Shown here: piece by piece, positions 34,491 to 44,949 of the stretch
Numbering within the stretch: the first letter of the stretch is position 1
Layout of the letters: each line of letters opens with the position of its first letter
Source of the DNA: Haberlea rhodopensis
Lineage: Eukaryota; Streptophyta; Magnoliopsida; Lamiales; Gesneriaceae
Assembly: GCA_907163345.1 (NCBI GenBank)
Contig: CAJQUN010000021.1
Coordinates: forward strand, 124,001-188,000
Direction: 5' to 3'
Length of the DNA: 64,000 nucleotides
Program-made: the position numbers and the translations under genes
The notes under the pieces: model-generated
What the model was told of the DNA's origin: nothing
Database searches by the model: none
Seen by the model: the letters and a program-made list of their open reading frames with translations, nothing else

Positions 34491-35947
34491 TGTTATGATC
34501 GATTCAGGGGTGGACTGTCATTCCACACCCGAGTTCAAGCAACTTGAGCTTTAATAGCTCCTGTTCTTGAAATAAATGCATCGAGAGATTATATCGAGTT
34601 CGGTTACAAAATCGAGTGGAAGACACTCGACATAACCCGCTCTATAACCGATTAACCATTTGAAAGATATTTTAAAGATTTGCAAGAAAGTATGTAAAAA
34701 CAGTAAAGTAAATAAATGCAGTAAAGTAAAAAAACACAAGCATTTGTTCTGGAAGTTCGAAGCACGACGCTTCTACGTCTCCCCTTCTTCCATCTTATGG
34801 AAGGATACACTAGAAGACTTTGATTTATACAACTCTTTGTACAAACCCGATCAGTTGTGCATTCCCCATCCAACTAGAACTCCTAGCAACTCAACTATGT
34901 ATGTTCTTTAACGTCTCACATACAAAGACCTCTCATTCAGTGTGATGAATCACAAACTGTTACAATGATATTCACTTTTCTATTTTAGCTCACAAATACA
35001 ATGAATAGAGTGAATACAAAGGCACAAATGATTCCATAATGAATCTGATACAGTAAGGTAAGAGGTGCCAAAGGTTTGGAGAGTGCTCTTCATTTAACAG
35101 TTTCTGTCTTTGAAGTTTCCCAATTGAATCCCAAGTGGGTTTGCTTTGGAAGGCTTGTATTGATCTTCAATCAGCTGTTATTTAGTTTCCAACTCATATA
35201 TATATATATATATATCCCCAAGTAATTTATATACGTTAGATACAAGAATATAATCGTTGGGACAGTTTTGGTAAGCTTTCAAACATTGCAAATGTCATAT
35301 TCTGCTTCTGGGCTATTTCTGGAAGGCTGCTGCTTTGTTCCAATAGAGCAGGTCTACTTGCAAGTCTACTGGTCGAGTTGTTGACCTCTACTGGTTCGAA
35401 GTCCGCTGGCCTTTACTGGTTGAGTCTACTGCTCAACGTCTACTGGTCGACATCTATTGGTTGGTCGAACTCTACTGTTCGAAGTCCGCTTGTCGACGTC
35501 TAACGCTCAAGGTCTACTGATCGACGTCTACTGGTTGTAGCTTCGAGGTCTGCTGGTCCAAGGTCTACTGGGTCTTGGGTGCATCAGTAGGTTGAGTTAC
35601 TTGTAGTGTCTACTGGTCGACATCTACTGGTTGGAGTTTCGAGGTCTGCTGGTCCAAGGTCTATTGCTCCCCTGCTGGTAGTCCGGTAGATGATCAATTT
35701 AGTCAGCACCGCTCAAGGTCTACTGATAGTCCGGTAGATGATCCGGTACAGGATCAATTTGTCAGCAGCGCTCTAGGTCTGCTGGTAGTATCTACTGGTC
35801 CAGTTTCTTCAACCTATTTCTTTTATAATCATCAAACTGTAATATATCATCTATGAACTGCACACTTGATGAAATATGTTAGCAACACAATTACAAGTTT
35901 TGTTAACATCAAAATCAAGATTATTCGGGTTTCCAAAACACAACAAT
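34491..35947 (-). repeat. Element C 3' LTR
   Basis: 1457 bp. Contains the hairpin block GAAGTTC-GAAGC-loop-GCTTC-TACGTCTC at 34752-34781 (plus-strand reading) and the TCTACTGG motif array. Confidence 0.85.
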
Positions 35948-36787
35948 CTCCCCCTTTTTGATGATCACAAAACTTGAATAAAAATCTGAACATTAGAGCA
36001 CAATATTGCATAACAAGAAAAATCATATTTTTTAAACAACATATTTCTCCCCCTTTTTGTGTGAATCAAAATGAAGACAAATAAATTTACTCCCCCTCAA
36101 GGATTGAGATTAAACTCTCTCCCTTAATTTTAAAAAGTTTGAAAATTAGACCAAGTGATGGCAAATGGGGTAAGCTAAAATAAATTTAAAAAAATTGCAG
36201 TGCATATTTATTTTTGAACAAAAATAACCTTTGATGATGGATGAAGCATACTTGGCAACAAATTTGAATTTCTTGACAATACTCAACAATGTCCAATTCA
36301 TCTTTCTGCGGTGACAGCATACTTAGTCCAACTTGATCTAATAAGCTACTTTTCCTCGAGCAATTTTGGGCTACAAGACCTATGCCGATGCAATCCTCTA
36401 TGAGTCTAGTTTGCAATGCAAAAAACGGTTAGTCATTTGGACATCCAAGCAAGAAGTTATGCAAATTTTTCCAAATTCGCTGCAAGCTGCTAGAAAACTA
36501 AAATGCTTCGAAAATTGTTAGAAAAATTCTCAAAATAACAATTTAAAATTAAAAACGAGTTTAGAACAGATTGAACAAAAATTTAAACAATTAAAATAGA
36601 TTTTAAAATTATATTCGTGCAAAATGAATGCAATGAAATTGATTTTTATACTAAAACTTTTCATACACCAGGTTTTTGAAAATTATGCTATAAGAATAAT
36701 TTCATGCTCATGAAAAATTTTCTTTAAAAGATTTTCATCTAAAATCGGTTAAAATGCTTCCAAGAAGAACCTGGCTCTGATACCACT

Positions 36788-38216
36788 TGTTAGGATCGAT
36801 TCCGGGGGTGGACTGTCATTCCACACCCGAGTTCAACCAACTTGAGCTTTAATAGCTCCTGTTCTTGAAATAAATGCATCGAGAGATTATATCGAGTTCG
36901 GTTACAAAATCGAGCAGAAGACACTCGACATAACCCTGCTCTATAACCGATTAACCATTTGAATGACATTTTAAAGATTTGCAAGAAAGTATTTAAAAAC
37001 AGTAAAATAAAAAACACAAGCATTTGTTTCTGGAAGTTCGAAGTACAACGCTTCACGTCTCCCATTCTTCCATCTCATAGAAGGATACACTAGATGACTT
37101 TGATTTATACAACTCTTAGTACAAACCCGATCCAGTTGTGCATTCCCCATCCAACTAGAACTCATAGCAACTCAACTATGTATGTTCTTTAACGTCTCAC
37201 ATACAAATAGCTCATATCCAGTTGTGTTGAATCACAAACTGAATGGTATTCACTCTTTTATTTTAGCTCACATATACAATGAATATAGTGAATACAAAGG
37301 CACAAATGATTCCATAATGAATCTGATACAGCAAGGTAAGCGGTGCCAAATGTTTGGGGAGTGCTCTTCATTTAACAGCTTCTGTCTTTGAAGTTCCCCA
37401 GTTGAATCCCAAGTGGGTTTGCTTTGGAAGGCTTGTATTGATCTTCAATCAGTTGTTATTGAGTTTTCAACTCATGTATATATAGCCCCAAGTAATGATA
37501 TATACGTTAGATACAAGAATATAATCGTTGAGACAATTTTGGTAAGCTTTCAAACATTGCAACGATCATATTATGCTTCTGGGCTATTTCTGGAAGGCTG
37601 CTACTTTGTTCCAATATAGCAGGTCTACTTGCAAGTCTACTAGTCGAGTTGTTGACCTCTACTGGTTCGAATTCTGCTGGCCTCTACTGGTTGAGTCTAC
37701 TGCTCAATGTTTATTGATCGACATCTACTCGTTGGTCAAACTCTACTGCTCGAAGTCCGCTTGTTGACGTCTAATGCTCAAGGTCTACTGGTCGACGTCT
37801 ACTGGTTGAGGCTTCGAGGTCTGCTGGTCCAAGGTCTACTGGGTCTTGGGTATAGCAGTAGGTTGAGTTACTTGTAGTGTCTACTGGTTGACATCTACTG
37901 GTTGGAGCTTCGAGGTCTGCTGGTCCAAGGTCTACTGCTCCCCTGCTGGTAGTCCGGTAGATGATCAATTTAGTCAGCACCGCTCAAGGTCTACTGGTAG
38001 TCCGATAGATGGTCGGTACATGATCAATTTACTCAGCAGCACTCAAGGTCTGCTGGTAGTATCTACTGGTACAGTTTCTTCAACCTATTTCTTTTCTAAT
38101 TATCAAGCTGTAAGATATCATCTTTGAACTGCATACTTGATGAAATATGTTAGCAACACAATAACAAGTTTTGTTAATATCAAAACCAAGATTATTCGGG
38201 TTTCCAAAACCCAACA
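36788..38216 (-). repeat. Element C 5' LTR
   Basis: 1429 bp. Same layout as the 3' LTR; the hairpin block at 37033-37061 has GAAGT / GCTTC stem arms. Motif array copy order differs slightly from the other LTR. Confidence 0.85.
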
Positions 38217-38434
38217 AATTTGATTTGACACTAAAAATAACATTATTTGATATTAATTTTTTTTATATTACTTACATTTAAGTACCCTGTTTATTAATAA
38301 TGTTATTGTAAATATTTATCAATATATAAAAAAAATATTTTTAAACTTAATAGGAAAAATCATATTTTTATTAAATTGTATTTTTAATAAATGAAAAATA
38401 AAGTTTCGTAAATTTAGAAAAAGTTACAAATCTA
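38217..38434. other. Short AT-rich spacer between elements C and D
   Basis: About 220 bp, very AT-rich. Nothing recognised. Confidence 0.6.
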
Positions 38435-38940
38435 TGCAGATAGAAGGGGCGGTTGAATATCTGCACCAGCTCTACTTAGCTATGTCGAAAGATGCTTCGA
38501 TTGTGTTAGCAACCACAAGATATTTTCTTGTTTAAAGACTGATCAGTCGAGTAACTAAAGATACGTGCGAAAACAACTCGACTGATGCAACGGATAAATT
38601 GAGTTGATGGCAATAGTCTACTAGTCTAAAGAAGGACTTAGTGGACTACATAGATAATCACAGTAGATAAGGTCTACTGGATAAAAACTAACTTGGTGTC
38701 TACTGGTAAGCAATATATCTATGTTATACTAAGTAGACACCAACAATTAATATGATGCAGAGAATAAATGACATAAAGTTTGTTTGTGGAAGTTCGAAGC
38801 AAAAACACTTCTATGTTTCCCCTTCTTCCTTTGCAGGAATTATACACTAGAAGACTTTGATTTACACTTTTCAGTATACAACATACTTAAGCTAATACCA
38901 CACACCTAAACTCATATTGATCAAAATTCGACTATTATTT
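38435..38940 (-). repeat. Element D 3' LTR, partial
   Basis: Matches the start of the other LTR (AGAAGG..GGTTGAATATCTGCACC) and carries the hairpin block at 38789-38819 and GTCTACTGG motifs near 38670-38705. Similarity fades after about 38940; the remainder is deleted or replaced. Confidence 0.65.
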
Positions 38941-40080
38941 TCTCATCATAAGCTCTACTGATCACAATATCTACCATTATTTTCTCATCAAAATTAGGAA
39001 TTTTCAGCTGCTTTCCTTTAAATTCTATCTTCCCCCCTCAATTTCTTCCCTTTTTTTGGGTGAAAAACTAATCCATCCCAAAAAAGTTTGATTAAATACT
39101 TTTAGCGATGTGAGAAGGATAGCCTGTCGAGTTCAAAATAAATAAACAAAATAAAAACTAAGTTAAAAATAAATGAACATTAATTCCGATAAGCAAGTTC
39201 AAAATAAATGAATTGAAATTCCATTAAGTTTAAAATACAAGAGCCACTTTACAAAAGTAGATACACTATTTTCTAGATCTATACAGATTCTACTGATTTA
39301 GCTATGGCTTGCTGATCTTCCCTCTCAAGTCTCAACAGGCGTTCCCACTGAACTGATCAAAGTCATGTGTGATATCTACAAGAGCTGCTCAGATGTTCTG
39401 ATCGGGGAGTAGATTGAACTGATTTGGCCACATTCACAAGTTCAGATAACTATTCTGCAATGATGATGAATTGATGAGAGTTGGCATCCTCAGTAGCCAG
39501 TAGATGGGTGTCGACCGTTTTTGGCCAGGAAATAGTTCAGTAGTCTTGATAGAGCTTTCTCCAGCACCAACAAGAGCATGATGGGTAGCAGAAGTGCATC
39601 TCTTCATAGTTTTGGACATTTTAGTCATTTCTTGTTTGATCGTGCTGAAATTTTCCCTCAGATATTTTCGAAGAGACAAATCAAGCCCAGTCTGCTATGC
39701 TCTATGAGATTTTAATCTTCGAATATGTTTAGCCATGACATTCACTGAGCAGTGAGATCCTTGATTTGTCTTTCAAGTCTTGTCAAGGGATTGGGAGACG
39801 GTGCATCTTCTTCTTCTTCTGCTTTGACCTATTCTTCTTCTGAAGATTTGGAAGAAGAGTCACTGCCATCCTCAGGAGTCTAGGTGATATGTAGGACCAG
39901 AAAAGTAAACAATGGAAGTGTCTTTAGAATAAGCAGCCTGGTGATGATCACCTCCAAGTATCCGTGGTGCTCAGAAGGGAGTAGAGTGTCTCTTGTCGGT
40001 TCAGTGTGAATGAACCTGACACTCTTAGGATGTATTGTAGAAAGGTCGGAGGACTGACAAATTGAGGAGCTGGAGCAGAG
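38941..40080 (-). pseudogene. Element D internal sequence left of E1, decayed
   Basis: Polypurine-like tracts on the minus strand near 39030-39060 precede the truncated LTR. Short open frames at 39679-39434 and before 40080 look like the distal part of the broken second frame of element D. The E1 junction is abrupt at 40080/40081. Confidence 0.45.
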
Positions 40081-41200
40081 AAAGTAGATTGATTGAAGAA
40101 AATTAAGTATGCAAACCCTGGGCTGGATCGCCCCAGGCGATGGTGATCATCGCCCCAGGCGATGGCAGCCAGGCGGGGCATCGCCACGCACATCGACAGA
40201 GGCGACGCCGAGGCTCGCGCGCAGGGGGAGTTCGCTCGAGGCCATGCGTTAAACGTCGGAGGCGATGTGGCCTTCGCCTGAGGCGATGAAAGATTTTGAG
40301 CAACCGAGGCTATGGAATTGAATTTTGGTTTAGATCGCTTGAGGTGATCCATACATCGCCTTAGGCGATCTGTGAAGATTGGCGACCGTTGGGGCGCGGT
40401 GATGGTGATTGCGCGAGGCGATCATGGAGTGATTTCAGCCTTATGTGTAGCAACGGCTAGTAGGAGCCTTGTGGGCCTCCTACACTATAAATATTGATCT
40501 TTTGGAGCTTTTTGAAGACAAGAAACAAGCCTACAAACTTCAACAAACCTTTGCTTATTCAAAATTCATATAGCATTGCAATCTCCATACATTTGTGTTG
40601 TATTGGAGTTTGTGATTCTTTTATTTTGTGAGAGTCTTGTTTTCTTCGTGTTGGTACACCGTGAAGGTGTTTGTTGAGTTATTGTAAGGTCCTCCAACAC
40701 CGACGATGGAAATTGTAAAGTCATCAATAGTAAAGTTGGTGCATATGTTGTGGCTATCCTTGGAGCCCTTAAGACCAAGAAGACTCGTAAAGAGTGTTGG
40801 TAACTCGGGAAGAGTTTTTGTGTGGCTATCCTTTGAGCCCTTAAAGCCAAGAAGACTCGTGAAGAGTGTTGTGCTCGTGAAGAGCTTTGTGTACTCGGGA
40901 AGAGTTGTATTGTGGCTACTTGGAGCTCTCAAGGCCAAGATCATTCGTTCTAGTGGAACCTCGGTTGGAAGTTATCTAGCCGGGAAGAGGAGACTTATGC
41001 GATTCATCGCCGAACTTCTATAACAAATATTCGTGTCATTTACCGCTTTATTTTATTACGCATTTATTTACTTATTCATTTTATTTATTTATCGATTGAC
41101 TTAAGTCTTCCGCAAGCGCAAACTCTTTATTTTGTAAACTCATTTTAAAAAGCTAAAGTAGCAAAGGAACCTCATTCAACCCCCCTCTTCGGTTCCAACA
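40081..41200 (+). repeat. E1 left LTR (5' truncated)
   Basis: 1120 bp. Contains about six near-copies of the ATCGCCTNAGGCGAT quasi-palindrome (40130-40430), a tandem repeat of about 70 bp (GTGGCTATCCTTGGAGCCC units near 40738 and 40822), and the hairpin block near 40990-41018. Confidence 0.88.
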
Positions 41201-41247
41201 AGTGGTATCAGAGCCATTTAATTTTTGTTTTTAAATCAAAATTTTCT

Positions 41248-42970
41248 ATGGCTAATCTAGCAAATGAGTTTGCTCAAGGTCAATCGGCCAATCGCCCTCC
41301 GCTCTTCACGGGTGATAACTATGGTTATTGGAAGAATAGAATTTATCTATACATCCAATCCGTAGATTATGACCTTTGGAAGATCATTGTGAAAGGTCCA
41401 CATATTCCTTTAAAGGAAGTTGGGGGAATAAGTATTCCCAAAGAAATGGTCGATTTTACAAGAGCGGATATGATTTTAATTTCGCAAAATGCTAAAGCTA
41501 TTAATATTTTACATTGTGCTTTAGATATGAAGGAGTACAACCGGATCTCGACGTGCTCAACCGCAAAGGAGATATGGGACAAATTACAAATTTGTCATGA
41601 GGGCACCAATCAAGTGAAGGAGACAAAGATAGATCTACTACAACTCAAATATGAGACATTTGAGATGGAGTCCGGAGAAGAGGTTGATTCGATGTTTAGA
41701 AGGCTCACCCAAATCATAAACGAGCTTGCCCAACTTGGATAGAAGTATCCTCCAAAGCAAATATGGAGAAGAGCTCTAAGAGCCTTGCCAAAAGAATGGG
41801 ATGCAAAGAGGGCGGCCATCATTGAGTCTAACAAAGGAGAAAGTGCATCTTATGACCTTGATGAACTTCATGGCACATTGGTGACCCATGAGCTTGAAGT
41901 GTCAACAAGGAAAGGAATAAAATAGGATGATAGATCTACAAGAAAAAAGATCGCCTTGGTCAGGAGGAAAAATCAATCCGATGATGAAGAAGATGATGAT
42001 GACGAAGAGATGATCTTGTTTACTAAAAAGTTCAAGAAGTTCTTCAACAAACACAACAAGACAAAGACCTCTAGTGCTACCAATCATGATTCCAAACAAG
42101 AGGTAACTAGTTATAATTGTCAAGAAAAAGGTCATTATGCTAATAAATGTCCTAGGAAGAAGAATGAGGACAAAGGGAATAAGAAAGCCCTTATTGCCAC
42201 ATGGAGTGATAGTGACTCCGATGAAGAAGGAACTAACATTTGTCTCATGGCCAAAGATGACGCAAATGATGAAGGAGATGAAAGCGACGATGAGGTACCA
42301 TCTTTTGATGAACTATTAGATTCTTATCATGGGCTTATAGATGTCCTTGGCAAAACCAAGATGAGTAACAAATTACTCAAACTTGAGGTAGCCAAGAAAG
42401 ATGAAGAATATAATTTATTGAAAAATGAGTTAAATTCTTTGAAGAAATATTTTTGCAAATTTAGTTAAAGTAGTTTAAAGATGAATGAATTACTTGGCTT
42501 GCAACGTTGTAGCTTCGATAAAGCCAGACTAGGCCTCTCAAGCAAAACTAAAATTTTTTCAAGCTTGTTGGCTAAAGCAAATCATAATTCTCCTAAATGC
42601 ACTTATTGTTGCAAAGATGGTCATTCTAAGAATAAGTGTAGGTTTGCCAAAATCTAATACCAACCTAACAAGATGTGGAAATGGATTCCAAAGGTGTCAA
42701 TGAAAGCTAACCCTCAAGGACCCAAAAATCAAATGGGTACCAAAGACCCTCCAATTGTAAATTTGTTTTGTAGGGACAAAAAAGAGATGGATGATGAAGG
42801 AACAAGCACCTCAAAGGAGGAGATTATATCATTCATAACTATAGAAGAGGCGCGAGGTATAGGACCAATGACAATAACTGCACTCTTGTCATCAAAGGTA
42901 AATTTATTTTGTGCATTTAAGAGCAATTCAAAATTTATTTGGCACAAATTAATTGTGACCAATAAATAAT
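41248..42970 (+). pseudogene. Gag of element E1, with stops
   Basis: Copia gag of the UBN2/DUF4219 type. It starts at ATG 41248 with FTGDNYGYWKNRI and YDLWKIIVKG, and continues through a helical core (EIWDKLQICHEGTNQVKETKID). A TAG at 41740 (after NELAQLG) and a later TAG near 41923 break the frame, but the same frame continues: an acidic linker, CCHC knuckle CQEKGHYANKC (near 42120), coiled-coil-like KSNKLLKLEVAKK region, a second knuckle CTYCCKDGHSKNKC (near 42600), and WKWIPKVSMKANPQGPKNQ. Where protease and integrase should follow, the sequence passes into short acidic frames and untranslated DNA. I read this as nucleocapsid-capsid only. Confidence 0.82.
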
Positions 42971-43457
42971 GAAGCTCAATATCCATTGGTAGTAAAATGC
43001 ATTACCCCTTAGCATATGCACATTTAAATTGTTTTTAATGCATGATGTATGCTTATCCTTTTATGGTAAGTATGGTGATATGTCTTGAATTCACATTTGA
43101 ATATGCAATGTGGAAATGTGCAATCATGTGATTAATAATTTTATTAACTTATCTAATGGTGCATTGAGAATTTTAATGTCTATTGGGCATGAGGTGCATG
43201 AACATATGCACACGTTGAAACACTTAGAATTTATTGTTGATTGCCTTAAACGCATGTTTGTTGTTCCTCTAAATGATTTAATCTTATGCTTGTTATGTCT
43301 ATTACATGCTTGATGAGGAACATGTGTAAAATTGTTAAAATATGGCTATGTGTCAACATATACTAATGCTATGATTATTTGAACTTTGTGTTTTTTGATT
43401 ATCACAAAATTGGGGAGAATTTTGTGATAAACTTGAAGATTAATACATGCATAGTTT

Positions 43458-43630
43458 AAGGGGGAGAGCATGTGTATGCATGGTTTGAGGGGGAGAGCTG
43501 TTTGTTTTATAATTTACTTGGTAATCTTGTATGTGCTATGCAATTGTTAAGGGGAGTCATGTTTACTCATATTTCATGCATATTACATATTCAAGTTTAT
43601 CAAGTTTTGTGATCATAAAAAAGGGGGAGA
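43458..43630 (+). promoter_or_regulatory. Four polypurine tracts upstream of the E1 3' LTR
   Basis: TAAGGGGGAGAGC (43458), GAGGGGGAGAGC (43487), TTAAGGGGAGTC (43549) and AAAAAGGGGGAGAT (43618). The last abuts the LTR and should prime plus-strand synthesis. The earlier ones may be secondary priming sites, as in other SIRE/Maximus-like Copia elements as I recall. Confidence 0.6.
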
Positions 43631-43631
43631 T

Positions 43632-44901
43632 TGTTGAGCCTTAAACGCATGGTTGAGTTTAATGCTTTAATTTATCTCCGGATTATTTTTGAGTTTTGAT
43701 GATCAACAAAACTTTTGTTTGTTATACTAATGTGTCTACTTAGTGTGCAGATTTATTGGTTAAAAAGTAGATTGATTGAAGAAAATCAAGTATGCAAAAC
43801 CTGGGTTGGATCGCCCCAGGCGACGGCAGCCAGATGGGGCATCGCCACGCACATCGACAGAGGCGACGCCGAGGCTCGCGCGCAGGGGGAGTTCGCCCGA
43901 GGCGATGGCCTGATCGCCAGAGGCGATGCGTTGAACGCCTGAGGCGATGTGGACTTCGCCTGAGGCGATGAAAGATTTTGAGCAACCGAGGCTACGACAT
44001 TGAATTTTGGTTTAGATTGCCTGAGGCGATCCATACATCGCCTGAGGCGATCTGTGAAGATTGGCGATCGTTGGGGCGCGGCGATGGTGATCTTCCGAGG
44101 CGATGTCCGAGGCGACCGTGGAGTGATTTCAGCCTTATGTGTAGCAACGGCTAGTAGGAGCCTTGTGGGCCTCCCACACTATAAATATTGATCTTTTGGA
44201 GCTTTTTGAAGACAAGAAACAAGCCTACAAACTTCAACAAAGCTTTGCTTATTCAAAATTCATATAGCATTGCAATCTCCATACATTTGTGTTGTATTGG
44301 AGTTTGTGATTCTTTTATTTTGTGAGAGTCTTGTTTTCTTCGTGTTGGTACACCGTGAAGGTGTTTGTTGAGTTATTGTAAGGTCCTCCAACACCGACGT
44401 AAGTTGGAAATTTTAAAGTCATCAACAAGTAAAGTTGGTGCATGTGTTGTGGCTATCCTTGGAGCCCTTAAGGCCAAGAAGACTCGTGAAGAGTGTTGGT
44501 AACTCGGGAAGAGTTTTTGTGTGGCTATCCTTGGAGCCCTTAAGGCCAAGAAGACTCGTGAAGAGTGTTGTGCTCGTGAAGAACTTTGTGTACTCAGGAA
44601 GAGTTGTATTGTGGCTAACTAGGAGTCCTCAAGGCCAAGATCATTCGTTCTAGTAGAACCTCGGTTGGAAGTTATCTAGCCGGGAAGATGAGACGTAGGC
44701 GATTCATCGCCGAACTTCTATAAAAAATATTCGTGTCATTTACCACTTTATTGTATTACACATTTATTTACTTATTCATTTTATTTATTTATCGATTGAC
44801 TTAAGTCTTCCGCAAGCGCAAACTCTTTTATTTTGCAAACTCATTTTAAAAAGCTAAAGTAGTTAAGGAACCTCATTCACCCCCCCTCTTCGGTTCCAAC
44901 A
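43632..44901 (+). repeat. E1 right LTR
   Basis: 1270 bp, complete TG...CA. Quasi-palindrome array at 43808-44110 (seven to nine near-copies), the ~70 bp tandem repeat near 44445-44575, and hairpin block GAGACGTA-GGCGAT-TC-ATCGCC-GAACTTC at 44690-44717. Confidence 0.92.
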
Positions 44902-44949
44902 CGAAGCTTTCTCCATTTGCTCATCAACTGATATCTCATCAACTAATAT

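Larger units (their letters stand above)
34491..38216 (-). mobile_element. Element C: non-autonomous SIRE-like Copia element, 840 bp interior
   Basis: LTRs 34491-35947 and 36788-38216 (minus sense starts TGTTGGGTTTTGGAAACCCG / TGTTGTGTTTTGG). The minus-strand primer site TGGTATCAGAGCCAGG lies just left of 36788, and the polypurine tract AAAAAGGGGGAGAT just right of 35947. The 840 bp interior has no gag or pol, and shows extra GGGGGA-type tracts near 36050 and 36092. Each LTR carries an array of TCTACTGGTCGAC-like units (35345-35815; 37620-38075), and the left one a TA microsatellite near 35200. Flanks AAATT / AATTT do not give a clean duplication. Confidence 0.85.
40081..44901 (+). mobile_element. 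Element E1: gag-only Copia element, plus orientation
   Basis: LTRs 40081-41200 (missing its first ~132 bp) and 43632-44901 (TGTTGAGCCTTAAACGC...CGGTTCCAACA). Primer site AGTGGTATCAGAGCC directly follows the left LTR at 41201; polypurine tract AAAAAGGGGGAGAT directly precedes the right one. The 2.4 kb interior has a gag region with stops, then about 600 bp of non-coding DNA with three extra purine tracts (43458, 43487, 43549). There is no pol. A second copy in reverse orientation (E2, 53202-58130) has the same structure. Confidence 0.9.

Noticed and set aside
35190..35215. TA microsatellite as an independent feature
   Set aside because: A short run inside the element C LTR, shorter in the other LTR; ordinary slippage.
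39948..40352. Minus-strand open frame of 134 codons
   Set aside because: Spans the junction of elements D and E1, reading through the palindrome array.
43808..44110. CRISPR or attachment-site array from repeated ATCGCCTGAGGCGAT
   Set aside because: Lies inside LTRs of a Copia element, spacing is irregular and units are imperfect.
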